Assembly (NCBI RefSeq): GCF_913020055.1
Contig: NZ_CAJWCF010000021.1
Location: 1 to 47,778 of the forward strand
Direction: 5' to 3'
Origin: an uncultured Paraglaciecola sp.
GTDB lineage: Bacteria; Pseudomonadota; Gammaproteobacteria; Enterobacterales; Alteromonadaceae
DNA: 47,778 nucleotides
Shown: positions 15,702 through 23,959 of the stretch, piece after piece
Layout: each line of letters starts with the position of its first letter
How positions within the stretch are numbered: position 1 is the stretch's first letter
Notes under the pieces: model-generated
The model's input: only the letters and a program-made list of their open reading frames with translations
The model's database searches: none
What the model was told of the DNA's origin: nothing
Program-made: the position numbers and the translations under genes

Positions 15702-16505
15702 ATGTTCAGAACACTATCTAGATTTACCCTGCTATTTTTTGCTTGGAGTTTTTCGGCATTCGCATATGAAGATAACGTTGCTCGATTTGCTTTAGTGATA
15801 GGTAATCAAAATTATCAGCAAGCGCCATTAAAAAATCCTATCAATGACGCAGAATCGATTTCAACTAGCCTGTCTGAGTTAGGTTTTGCGGTGACTACTG
15901 TTTTAGACAGTTCCTCGACCGATCTTAAACAAGCAATCAGCGCGTTTTATGGGAATATTCAACAAACAAATTCGCCGCAATCTTTAGCGGTGTTTTATTA
16001 TGCAGGGCATGCGATTCAGATTGAACACCATAATTATTTGGTGCCTTTAGACATCCAATTTGGTGAGAATGAAAATTTTGACAAGGTGTTGTTCGATCTT
16101 AATTTACTGTTTGCGCAAATGTCTCAACTCAACAATGTACAAAACATTATTATTTTAGATGCCTGTCGGAATAATCCTTTTGCTGTGGCTGATACTGCGG
16201 GTAGCCGTGCAATATCGGTGGGGTTAGCACCTTTGAAAGCGCCTTCAAGTACCTTGATTGCATATGCTACCGAACCGGGTGGTGTGGCATCAGATGGTAG
16301 GGCTAAAAATGGTATATACACTAAACACTTATTAAGACATATCGACAAAAAAATCACGGTTGAAGAAGTGTTTAAAAAAGTCAGAAAAGGGGTCGCCAGA
16401 GAAACTCGTAATAAACAAATCCCTTGGGAACATTCATCCTTGTTGCGCGAGGTGTTTATCAACCCTCCGCGCAACAAAAATGTGCCTGACCTGATTGCTT
16501 TTTAA
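15702..16505 (+). CDS. Secreted caspase-family (C14) peptidase
   Basis: A 267-residue protein with a signal peptide (residues 1-21, ending FSAFA) and a single caspase-fold domain. It starts at about residue 27 with RFALVIGNQNY and has catalytic His103 in YYAGHAIQ and Cys155 in LDACRNNPF. The following SVGLAPLKAPSSTLIAYATEPG and IYTKHLLRH segments are typical of bacterial caspase homologues. The C-terminal repeats or beta-propellers seen in longer relatives are missing. Export suggests a periplasmic role rather than intracellular cell death. No obvious partner lies next to it, and the neighbouring barrel gene is convergent, 15 bases away. Substrate unknown. Confidence 0.88.
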   Translation: MFRTLSRFTLLFFAWSFSAFAYEDNVARFALVIGNQNYQQAPLKNPINDAESISTSLSELGFAVTTVLDSSSTDLKQAISAFYGNIQQTNSPQSLAVFYYAGHAIQIEHHNYLVPLDIQFGENENFDKVLFDLNLLFAQMSQLNNVQNIIILDACRNNPFAVADTAGSRAISVGLAPLKAPSSTLIAYATEPGGVASDGRAKNGIYTKHLLRHIDKKITVEEVFKKVRKGVARETRNKQIPWEHSSLLREVFINPPRNKNVPDLIAF

Positions 16506-16520
16506 CGGCATACAGCCAAT

Positions 16521-17321
16521 TTAGAACACGTAGGCTAGCCCTACATGTAAGGTTGTAAAATTTTCGTCAATATCTTTGAAACGAGTCCCTTCGAATTTAA
16601 TATCTTGTTGATAGTCATTTAGTTTTAGACGGGTCTGAAACAGTAAGTTGCTTGATAAGGGCATGGTCCAAGCCACGCCATAACTTAGCCCGGTAATGTC
16701 ACCCTCGACCCTGCCAGTGAGATCATCGAATTCTAACTCTTCTTCGTCTTCACCTTCTTCTTCGTCATCATCAGTATTGGCAGCAAAGTTGTTGGTGGCG
16801 TTTAAATAGGCATAGGCTAGCGAGATACTTAATCGTCCCGCGCTTTCAAATTGCCAACTATAACTGCCACCAATAAACGGGCCTTTTTGCGAATAGCTTT
16901 CATTTACATATTCCACTTCATCTTCGTCTTCAATGTCTCGTTCGACAAAGCGCATCTTAGTTTTACCTGATTTGTAACCCGCAAAGAACGCCCATTGTTT
17001 AGTGGCTTGGTAGGCTAAGGTTAAGTCGATGTCGCTTCTTGATGCTTTACCAATGTCTTCTTCTTCAGAAATGGTGGCGTCTTCTAGGGTAAAACCACCA
17101 TTTAGTGAAAGTTGCCAGCGATCTTGCGTGGCGACTAATGCCAGATTGGTGCTGGGGAAACTGATGTCGTGGTCTAATTTTTCTGGAAAAGAAAAGGTGC
17201 TAAAGCCAAAAGACAAACCTGTGACAAAGCGAATATCCTCAAAGCTATTTTCAGCGTTTACCTTACTCATTGGCAGAAGCAAACCCGCGATAATCAGGCT
17301 GCAGTAGGTAATACGGGGCAT
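16521..17321 (-). CDS. Outer-membrane beta-barrel protein with acidic loops
   Basis: A signal peptide (residues 1-23, ending SKVNA) is followed by alternating amphipathic strands and a C-terminal aromatic strand (TTLHVGLAYVF) as in outer-membrane barrels. Three strongly acidic stretches (SEEEDIG, ERDIEDEDEVE, and a long one about DDDEEEGEDEEELEFDD at roughly residues 178-198) probably form extracellular or turn loops that could bind cations. At 266 residues it would suit a barrel of 10-12 strands. An AAGGATG ribosome-binding site precedes the ATG. The family is not recognised and function is unknown. Confidence 0.7.
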   Translation of the reverse strand: MPRITYCSLIIAGLLLPMSKVNAENSFEDIRFVTGLSFGFSTFSFPEKLDHDISFPSTNLALVATQDRWQLSLNGGFTLEDATISEEEDIGKASRSDIDLTLAYQATKQWAFFAGYKSGKTKMRFVERDIEDEDEVEYVNESYSQKGPFIGGSYSWQFESAGRLSISLAYAYLNATNNFAANTDDDEEEGEDEEELEFDDLTGRVEGDITGLSYGVAWTMPLSSNLLFQTRLKLNDYQQDIKFEGTRFKDIDENFTTLHVGLAYVF

Positions 17322-17481
17322 TTTTATTCATCCTTTTAATAAAATATACTGGAATCTTTGCTACAGAAATTTTGATTTTAGCAGATATGCCAACAGGCAA
17401 AATTTCAATAATAGAGCGGGTATGTGCGCAAAAATGTTCTAATATAAATATTCTATAAAACAACATGTTAGAGAATCATAG

Positions 17482-17682
17482 ATGATGCTTAAAAATTGCA
17501 CAAGGATTGCCTTGTTGGGCGTTATGTTTAGTTTAGTTGTTGCTTGTAATGCTACGCCAGATAGCGAGGAGCCGGAACAATGTCGCACTCAGAACGAGGA
17601 GGCTTGTAATGAATCAGCTGAAGATCGAGGGTACAATCCCTGTCTTGTGAATAACAAATTGCCGGTATGTAAAGGTAAGTGA
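17482..17682 (+). CDS. Small predicted lipoprotein
   Basis: A 66-residue protein with a signal peptide and a lipobox (LVVAC; lipid attachment at Cys22). The mature part is short, acidic and holds five more cysteines (EQCRTQNEEACNES, YNPCLVNN, PVCKGK). Such a cysteine-rich tail could form disulfides in the periplasm. Its TGA stop overlaps the GTG start of the next gene (GTGA at 17679-17682), so the two are probably translated together. The ATG at 17485 is an equally possible start. Function unknown. Confidence 0.65.
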   Translation: MMLKNCTRIALLGVMFSLVVACNATPDSEEPEQCRTQNEEACNESAEDRGYNPCLVNNKLPVCKGK

Positions 17683-18233
17683 CTGAACAAGAAGTTAAAC
17701 TACAACTAGCGGAAATAATCGGCACCTGGGTGGCGGCTATCGCTGTGGTTGTGGGTGGCATTTTTGGTATGTTTCAGTTTCTTGAACATAAGTCAGCGTT
17801 GCGAGTTGATCGTACCATGGCTTTTGTCGAACGTTATCATGCGAATAACTTGTTAGTAGAAGCCCGCTTAAAAGTCACCGATGTGATCAGTCGTCGGGTA
17901 GAAGACATCAACGAAGTGTTGAAAGATCCAAATGTTCAACCTGACAAACTGGCGAGTTTGTACAATGCGCAAGTGGTTCAAATTGTAAAAGAGGAATCCT
18001 TATCCAGTGCTTTAGAGCAGCTATTTACTTTTTATGAACAGATATTAATGTGTCGTAAAATGGAGCTATGTGAAGCCGAAGTCGCCGAGAATTTTTTTGA
18101 TACTGACGGGCAGGCTTATTTGCTTACCTTCTACCCTTATATTTGCCATATACGCAGTGAATGGCATAACCCTAAGCAGTACGAAAAAATTGTGACTTAT
18201 TATCTGGGTGAAAGTACCGAGATATGTAACTAA
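17679..18233 (+). CDS. Single-pass membrane protein of unknown function (DUF4760-like)
   Basis: The 184-residue chain has one transmembrane helix near the N-terminus (IIGTWVAAIAVVVGGIFGMF, about residues 13-32), then a soluble helical part. The arrangement LAEIIGTWVAAIAVVVGG followed by a helical domain containing a paired-cysteine region (LMCRKMELCEAE) resembles DUF4760-type proteins, but I am not sure. GTG at 17679 is the start, overlapping the lipoprotein stop; this coupling argues for joint function at the cell envelope. A 9-base tandem repeat lies just after the stop. Confidence 0.6.
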   Translation: MTEQEVKLQLAEIIGTWVAAIAVVVGGIFGMFQFLEHKSALRVDRTMAFVERYHANNLLVEARLKVTDVISRRVEDINEVLKDPNVQPDKLASLYNAQVVQIVKEESLSSALEQLFTFYEQILMCRKMELCEAEVAENFFDTDGQAYLLTFYPYICHIRSEWHNPKQYEKIVTYYLGESTEICN

Positions 18234-18255
18234 AGTCAGTAGGCACATGGTTAGT

Positions 18256-18285
18256 TTGTTTTTGTTGTTTTTGTTGTTTTTGTTG
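18256..18285 (+). repeat. Tandem repeat of TTGTTTTTG (3.3 copies)
   Basis: Three exact 9-base units (18256-18264, 18265-18273, 18274-18282) and a partial fourth. It lies between the membrane-protein stop and the DUF2970 gene. Slippage could change copy number. No function is evident. Confidence 0.85.
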
Positions 18286-18362
18286 TCCATCTTGTAGGAA
18301 ATGAAGAGACTTAACACATATGAATGTGACCAATATCTAGCATAAATAGGAACTAAATTTAA

Positions 18363-18548
18363 ATGGCAAAAACCAATTTATGGCATGTATTTAAAAGCGT
18401 AGCCGCCAGTGTGTTGGGTGTGCAAAGTGATGCTAATTACAAAAGTGATTTTGAACAATCGTCTTTTGTACCTTACGCCATAGTAGGGGTGTTGTTTGTG
18501 CTGGGGTTGATTGGTTTGTTAGTACTAATTGTGAATCTTGTGCTGTAA
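18363..18548 (+). CDS. DUF2970 family small membrane protein
   Basis: A 61-residue protein. An amphipathic N-terminal region (WHVFKSVAASVLGVQSDANY, then KSDFEQ) matches the DUF2970 pattern, in which a GVQSxxNxxxDF core precedes one transmembrane helix (about residues 37-59, VPYAIVGVLFVLGLIGLLVL). The N-terminus probably lies in the cytosol. Members are common in proteobacteria and their function is unknown. The gene stands apart from its neighbours. Its AATTTAA leader has no strong Shine-Dalgarno. A small hairpin (18581-18596) follows. Confidence 0.8.
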   Translation: MAKTNLWHVFKSVAASVLGVQSDANYKSDFEQSSFVPYAIVGVLFVLGLIGLLVLIVNLVL

Positions 18549-18934
18549 GGCTAGGGTTGTTAAACCTGACTTACTTTTTTAGGGGCGAGTGCCCCTTATC
18601 TAAAATACACAATCCTCACTTTGTAGAAACCCAACCTAAAATATAATGCATTTCAGCCTGTAAATACCTAGCTGAATTGACTAACTCAAATATGACAGCG
18701 CTTAAAAACACTAATCAGTAATACACTATAATTAGAGTGACCTTTCTAGGTTTTTTAAAAGTAATAGTTATCTTGCGTTGTAAAAGTTGAATTGGATGAC
18801 CAATATTGCTGACTATCACTAATCAGACTAGTGGTTTATTGATTTACCTGCTTTACTCAACGTTATGATCAAGTGGTCGATACCTAATTAGTGACGATGT
18901 TAACGGTTTAAACCTCAATAGGGATCTAGAATTA
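18549..18934. other. Intergenic stretch before the chemoreceptor pseudogene
   Basis: Contains the stem-loop AGGGGC-GAGT-GCCCCT (18581-18596), preceded by T6 and followed by TATCTAAA, a likely weak terminator for DUF2970. The remainder is AT-rich with two copies of CACTAATCAG (near 18709 and 18818) and no coding frame. The former chemoreceptor promoter should lie near its 3' end. Confidence 0.5.
18581..18596. terminator. Stem-loop after DUF2970, possibly bidirectional
   Basis: AGGGGC (18581-18586) pairs with GCCCCT (18591-18596) around GAGT. A T-run precedes it, but only a weak T-tail follows on the plus strand. Confidence 0.45.
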
Positions 18935-20403
18935 ATGAATGCAACCAATAGATTATTCACCTATCTTTTCAGTGCTTTGTTTTTAGAAAGTTTAGTACTC
19001 GCATTTTTTATGAAACATTTACCTCTGCGTTAATCATTGGCCTTCCTGCACTGTTAGTTCCTTTGTATTTTAATAGGATGGCACCAGAAGCAACCATGAC
19101 AAAACATGTGTCTGCATTAGCAACCATGATTTTTGCTGCCTTGCATATTCATCAAACGAATGGATTAATTGAAGTCCATTTTGAAATTTTTATTCTGCTG
19201 GCATTTTTAATAATTTATAAAGATTGGCGAGTATTTATTACTGCTATTTTAGTTGTAGCGGTTCACCATATATCATTTTATTTTTTGCAAGTGAACGATG
19301 TCGGCGTATATATTTTCGACCAAGATAGATTAGCTTTTACAACTGTGATAATCCATGCGGTTTAAGCTATAGCAGAAGCCTGCATTGCTGGTTATATGGC
19401 AAAAGTGATGGCAGAAGAAAGTAAAGCCGGAGAAGAGTTAGCCTTTGTCGCCAGTGAATTAATGGCTGACGAAAGTGCAATTGACCTGAGTGTAAAAACT
19501 AATGCCGGAAGCAACATTACCTTAATATCATTTAACGAATTGTTGGAGTTGCTGTTTAAGGTTATTAGCAATGTTAAAGAACAAGTAATTGAATTAAATG
19601 CTAACGCAGATAATTTAGTCAAAACCAAAGAGGACTTAGAAAAATCTTCTTTGCAACGTCAGTTAGAAACTGACGTGATTGCAACATCTGCCGAAGAGAT
19701 GGCAGTGACAGTTGCCTCAATTTCTGAAGAAACCAGTAATTTGAGTACTCAAATGCAAGAGGCAAATGATTACACTAAAGCGGCAAGTGAAGTGATTGTT
19801 AAAATTAACGCTCAAAATGAAAGCCTCACGGCGGCCTTAGAAAATACCAATGTGCAAGTTGTTGAGTTAGCTAACTCAACAGAGGCTATTTCAAACGTGT
19901 TATCTGAAATCACCAGTATTGCAGAGCAAACAAACTTATTGGCGCTTAACGCGGCGATTGAAGCGGCAAGAGCTGGAGAGCAAGGAAGAGGTTTTGCAGT
20001 GGTGGCCGATGAGGTACGAGCATTAGCAACACGTACCAAAGACAGTACTAATAAAATTGGTGGAACACTTTCACTACTGCAGGGCTATTCTGAATCAACG
20101 ACTGAATCTATGACTGAGAGTATTCAAATTGTTCAATCAGTGATTGAAAGTGCAGATAAAGCACAGCAACAAATTGTGCAAGCATCTGGTTTAGTTGAAG
20201 ACGCCAGTTCAATATCAATCAGTGTGGCAGCAGCAGTTGAGCAGCAAGCTGTGACAACAGACGGTATAGCCAAAAGTGCAGAAACACTTAGAGGTACAGT
20301 ACAAACAGACAGGGAAAAAGTCGATTTGTTAGGCTCTGAAGCCACAAAAGCCAGTCAAATATCCGGTGACATGGAGCAAAGTATTGCCCGCTTTAAGTCG
20401 TAA
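18935..20403 (+). pseudogene. Methyl-accepting chemotaxis protein gene broken by a frameshift and a stop
   Basis: The gene begins at ATG 18935 (MNATNRLFTYLFSALF). It runs into a 6-T tract at about 18994-18999, where the frame should change by one base to continue as ETFTSALIIGLPALL. One T appears to be missing. Further on, the frame of the membrane region (several helices ending FTTVIIHAV) meets TAA at 19363-19365, then continues in the same frame ([14 protein letters not shown]) into a complete MCP signalling domain. This has the conserved hairpin [20 protein letters not shown] and [13 protein letters not shown]. The product would have signalled to CheA/CheW. Two independent lesions make a sequencing error less likely. 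An internal start at 19396 could yield a soluble signalling fragment. Confidence 0.88.
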
Positions 20404-20911
20404 ATTAAAAAAGCGGCACCTTACTATTGTAGGCGTTTGGATTATTTTTACGGTGCTGGCATTCGCTTATTTTTCAACAGCGAGGTTAGTCAATTTTGAT
20501 GTTGATAACAAATTGCTGGAGGTTGACCACCTTCAGCTTGGACGTTATTTGAAAAACTATCAGTCCTCCCAAGAAAATGGCTTAGCGAATAGTGTGATTC
20601 ATTTTTCTAAGCCAAATTGTACTTGTAAAAAATTTAGTCAGGATCATATCCAAGATATTAATAAAATGGCTGAAGACAACCAATTCAGTGTGACCAATGT
20701 GGTGCTTGAACAGCATGCTATTATCCCTGCTACCCCTTCAGTTGCTATTTTAGATGCCTTTGGAGAAGTGATTTATTTTGGTCCTTATGGTCAAGGTTTA
20801 GGTTGCTCGCAAACGTCTGGTTTTGCGCAAACTATGCTTAATAACTTTGTAAAAGGCTTTTCAGCTAACATTATTATTAGGGAAGCAAAAGGTTGTTATT
20901 GCTCTGTGTGA
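20366..20911 (+). CDS. DUF6436-type thioredoxin-like membrane-anchored protein
   Basis: A 181-residue protein with an N-terminal membrane anchor (about residues 20-40, [19 protein letters not shown]) and a periplasmic thioredoxin-like domain. [16 protein letters not shown] holds a C-x-C pair where thioredoxins have Cxx[20 protein letters not shown] is the following conserved strand with the expected Pro region. Extra cysteines (GLGCSQ and GCYCS at the C-terminus) are typical of the DUF6436 family as I recall it. GTG at 20366 overlaps the last 38 bases of the MCP pseudogene in another frame; the TTG at 20384 is an alternative. Role probably in thiol chemistry, unproven. Confidence 0.65.
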   Translation: MTWSKVLPALSRKLKKRHLTIVGVWIIFTVLAFAYFSTARLVNFDVDNKLLEVDHLQLGRYLKNYQSSQENGLANSVIHFSKPNCTCKKFSQDHIQDINKMAEDNQFSVTNVVLEQHAIIPATPSVAILDAFGEVIYFGPYGQGLGCSQTSGFAQTMLNNFVKGFSANIIIREAKGCYCSV

Positions 20912-20930
20912 TAATCTGCAATTAAGCCTT

Positions 20931-21623
20931 TTATATTTTACCCAACTCATCAAGTATCGACCTGTCTAGTACGATTATTTTTCCGTAACGTAAAGCAATA
21001 ACTTTATCTGTTTGTAAGCTTTGTAGTATTTTGTTCACTGTTTGCCGAGAGCTATGGATCAGCTGAGCAAGTGAGTCTTGAGATATCGCCAATTCATTGG
21101 TTGTTGCGCCCTGATGTTGTTCTTCTAAACCTTGTTGCATCAAACTTAACCTTTTACACAATTGGCCTTTTAAGGATAGACAGCCAGTTTCATCTATTAA
21201 GCTAAAGGTTGCTCTTACTCGCTGACATAACAGGCGCATAATGTGAATTTGCCACTGGTTATGTTCAACCAGTAATAGATCAAAAGCGGATTTTGGACAC
21301 ATCAGTAAGGTGGTGGAACCCTCGGCATGGGCGTCGTGTGTGCGAGGTAGTCCATCTATTAAGGATATTTCACCAAACCAATTTCCAGTCTGGATCCAAG
21401 TGAGTACTAGCTCCCTGCCTTCCAGAGTAAAGTTACTGGCGCGAATTCGACCTGTAAGCACACAATAAAAGCCATCGGCTAGGGCATTTTTTTGATGCAA
21501 CATTTGTTTGTCATTCAGATGTTTTATTTTACTTCGTTGTTGTAATTGTTTGGCCAAATCTTCTGGCAAAGAAGCAAACCATGGGTTTTGTTTGAGTATG
21601 TTATGTATTTCACTGGCGAGCAT
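20931..21623 (-). CDS. Crp/Fnr-family transcription regulator
   Basis: A 230-residue regulator with an N-terminal cyclic-nucleotide-binding beta-roll (about residues 20-130), including GNWFGEISLIDGLPRTHDAH, and a C-terminal winged helix (ISQDSLAQLIHSSRQTVNKI as recognition region). The phosphate-binding segment resembles Crp (GEISL..PRTH) but its ligand is not certain. No Fnr-type N-terminal cysteine cluster is seen, so iron-sulfur oxygen sensing is unlikely. It is transcribed away from the aldolase-hydrolase-DUF3291 cluster, with about 90 bases between start codons. Regulation of that cluster is plausible but inferred. Confidence 0.9.
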   Translation of the reverse strand: MLASEIHNILKQNPWFASLPEDLAKQLQQRSKIKHLNDKQMLHQKNALADGFYCVLTGRIRASNFTLEGRELVLTWIQTGNWFGEISLIDGLPRTHDAHAEGSTTLLMCPKSAFDLLLVEHNQWQIHIMRLLCQRVRATFSLIDETGCLSLKGQLCKRLSLMQQGLEEQHQGATTNELAISQDSLAQLIHSSRQTVNKILQSLQTDKVIALRYGKIIVLDRSILDELGKI

Positions 21624-21712
21624 AAAAATATTCCAATTGTCATCTAGGCGACAGTTTGTATTCTGCGCAGTAGATTAAGGTAGTGCAACTTAAATTTAGC
21701 CGAGAATGTGAT

Positions 21713-22468
21713 ATGACCTCTTCAGTAAAACAACAAGTAAGTGAACAAGAATGGCAAACCCGAGTGGATCTAGCCGCCAGTTATCGAGCAGTGGCCATGT
21801 TTGGCTGGGATGATTTAGTGTTTACCCATATATCTGCACGGGTACCGGGACCGGAACATCATTTTTTAATTAATCCATACGGATTGATGTTTGAAGAAGT
21901 GACGGCTTCGAGTTTAGTTAAGATTGATCTTCAGGGTAATAAGGTGATGGACTCAGAATATGAGATCAATCCTGCTGGTTTTACTATTCATAGTGCTGTG
22001 CATGAAGCACGTGATGATGCTAAATGTGTTATGCATTTACATACTGCAGCAGGTATTGCGGTGTCGGCCACTAAAGAAGGTTTGTTGCCTCTTAGTCAGC
22101 AATCGTTGTTTGCCTTGTCGTCTTTGTCTTACCACGACTATGAAGGTGTAGCACTGAACCCTGATGAGAAAACACGCCTTGTGGCTGATTTAGGCGAAAC
22201 CAATTTTATGATTTTGCGTAATCATGGCTTGTTAACCTGTGCGGGCTCTATTGCTGATGCATTTTTAGCTATGTATTTATTAGAATGTTCGTGCCAAATT
22301 CAGCTTAAAGCACAGGCTAGTGGTCAAGAATTGATCCCTATCCCATCACAAATTTTAGCCGGTATTCAGGCCCAAGCGAAACAAGTAACACGTTCTGCAG
22401 GTGGAAGCTTGGCATGGCCGGGCATATTGCGTAAATTAGACCGCATCAATCCTGGATATGACTTATAA
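21713..22468 (+). CDS. Class II aldolase/adducin family protein
   Basis: A 251-residue zinc-dependent aldolase-fold protein. Metal-binding histidines are visible in VMHLHTAAG and FMILRNHGLLTCG, and an N-terminal GWDDLVFTHISARVPG is family-typical. Members act as sugar-phosphate aldolases, epimerases or decarboxylases, but this subgroup (present with hydrolases) has no assigned substrate. The ATG at 21713 is chosen over the GTG at 21683 because it directly precedes the family's usual first residues (SSVKQQVSEQEWQTR). The hydrolase start follows the stop by 3 bases, so the genes form an operon. Confidence 0.85.
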   Translation: MTSSVKQQVSEQEWQTRVDLAASYRAVAMFGWDDLVFTHISARVPGPEHHFLINPYGLMFEEVTASSLVKIDLQGNKVMDSEYEINPAGFTIHSAVHEARDDAKCVMHLHTAAGIAVSATKEGLLPLSQQSLFALSSLSYHDYEGVALNPDEKTRLVADLGETNFMILRNHGLLTCAGSIADAFLAMYLLECSCQIQLKAQASGQELIPIPSQILAGIQAQAKQVTRSAGGSLAWPGILRKLDRINPGYDL

Positions 22469-22471
22469 AGT

Positions 22472-23362
22472 TTGAATCAACTTAGTTTCGAAAATTACCA
22501 AAAACATGCAGATTATAGCCAATTGTGCGGTCACCGTATCGCACATTGGCAGTCTTTAGGTTTTCAACAACAAATAGACAAACCCACAATAGTATTTATT
22601 CACGGCTTTCCAAGTGCTGCTTGGGATTGGCATTACCAGTGGAAACACTTAGCTGGGGAATACCGATTACTGAGTTTAGATTTATTAGGTTTTGGTTTAT
22701 CCGATAAACCGACAGATCACCAATATAGTTTGCTCGAGCAAGCCGATATTGTGCAGGCGTTACTCAACAGCCAAGGTGTTAAGCAATATCATATCTTGGC
22801 CCACGACTATGGTGACTCGGTTGCCCAAGAGTTGTTAAGCCGACAGGATGATAGTCCGAATGACGTAAAAATTTTGTCTGTTTGTTTTCTAAACGGTGGT
22901 TTATTTGCTTCCCATCACAGACCATTATTTACCCAGAAATTATTAAAAAGTTGGCTCGGCGGTTTGGTCAGTCACTTTATGAATAAGTCGAGTTTATCCA
23001 AAGGGTTTAATAAAATATTTGCCAAGCATAGTCCGCCCAGTGCGCTTGAAATAGATACCCTGTGGCAATTAATCGAGCATAACAATGGCAAAAAAGTGTT
23101 GCCTAAGTTGTTAAGCTACATTGATGAACGCAGTCAACATGGACAACGTTGGGTTGAAAGTATGATCAGTACCTCTGTTCCCCTGTATTTTATCAACGGT
23201 ATTCACGACCCGATTTCAGGGCAACATATGCTCGACCATTATATTGATATTATTCCCAAGTCAAAAACAACCGCGCTTGATGTGGGGCATTACCCACAGT
23301 TAGAGGCACCCAAAGAGGTTTTGGCTTTGTATCAGACTTTTTTGAATGAAGTTATAGGTTGA
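22472..23362 (+). CDS. Alpha/beta hydrolase with an Asp nucleophile (haloalkane dehalogenase/epoxide hydrolase-like)
   Basis: A 296-residue alpha/beta hydrolase. FIHGFPSAAWDWHYQW is the oxyanion HG motif. The nucleophile elbow reads LAHDYGDSVAQE, so Asp112 replaces the usual Ser, as in haloalkane dehalogenases and epoxide hydrolases. The remaining acid and base are in FINGIHDPISG and DVGHYPQLEAP (His). Substrate (epoxide, halide or ester) is unknown. The start is TTG at 22472, only 3 bases after the aldolase stop, with no strong ribosome-binding site, so translational coupling is likely. No in-frame ATG is near. Part of a three-gene cluster with DUF3291. Confidence 0.88.
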   Translation: MNQLSFENYQKHADYSQLCGHRIAHWQSLGFQQQIDKPTIVFIHGFPSAAWDWHYQWKHLAGEYRLLSLDLLGFGLSDKPTDHQYSLLEQADIVQALLNSQGVKQYHILAHDYGDSVAQELLSRQDDSPNDVKILSVCFLNGGLFASHHRPLFTQKLLKSWLGGLVSHFMNKSSLSKGFNKIFAKHSPPSALEIDTLWQLIEHNNGKKVLPKLLSYIDERSQHGQRWVESMISTSVPLYFINGIHDPISGQHMLDHYIDIIPKSKTTALDVGHYPQLEAPKEVLALYQTFLNEVIG

Positions 23363-23417
23363 ATTTTCTACACTGAGCCTTATTACTATTGTCTTACTTC
23401 GAACATAAAGAACCAAT

Positions 23418-23870
23418 ATGTATCAATTAGCCCAAGTTAATATCGGTATCGCCAAAGGCGAAATGGATAGTGAGGTCATGAAGGTGTTTGCTGATAATCT
23501 TGAACCCATCAATGCCATTGCTGAAGCATCAGTTGGTTTTGTATGGCGTTTAAAGGACGACGGTGGCAACGCAACCGATATTGTTTTTTCAGACAATCCT
23601 AATGAATTAGTGAATATGTCGGTTTGGGAGTCGGTAGATGACTTAAAACACTTTATGTTTAAAACTCATCATATTGATTTTCTAAAGCGTAAAAAAGAAT
23701 GGTTCGAAACACCGTCACAAGCAACTTATGTACTGTGGTGGATCCCCGCCGGACATCTTCCTAGCATTGAAGAAGCCAAACAAAAATTGACGTTAATTAG
23801 AAAATACGGAGAAACAGCCGAGGCGTTTAGTTTTAAAAAGGTGTTTGCTTCTCCAAGCGACTGCTCTTAA
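23418..23870 (+). CDS. DUF3291 domain-containing protein
   Basis: A 150-residue cytosolic protein. It has the DUF3291 pattern: YQLAQVNIGIAKG at the start, FVWRLKDDGGNATDI, NMSVWESVDDLKHFMF and YVLWWIPAGHLPSIEEAK. The fold resembles the dimeric ferredoxin-like (Dabb/antibiotic monooxygenase-type) families, in which small hydrophobic ligands are held between strands; this is inference. It lies 55 bases after the hydrolase and probably shares its transcript. It has its own ATG at 23418 with an AAGAACC leader. Its link with an Asp-nucleophile hydrolase may be to a shared metabolite. Confidence 0.8.
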   Translation: MYQLAQVNIGIAKGEMDSEVMKVFADNLEPINAIAEASVGFVWRLKDDGGNATDIVFSDNPNELVNMSVWESVDDLKHFMFKTHHIDFLKRKKEWFETPSQATYVLWWIPAGHLPSIEEAKQKLTLIRKYGETAEAFSFKKVFASPSDCS

Positions 23871-23959
23871 TTAACTAATATATTAGCACCAGTTGTTTTC
23901 ATAAAACATGTCAGGGCATGGCATAATATCCGCCTCACAACATTTGTTATTTCTTATCT

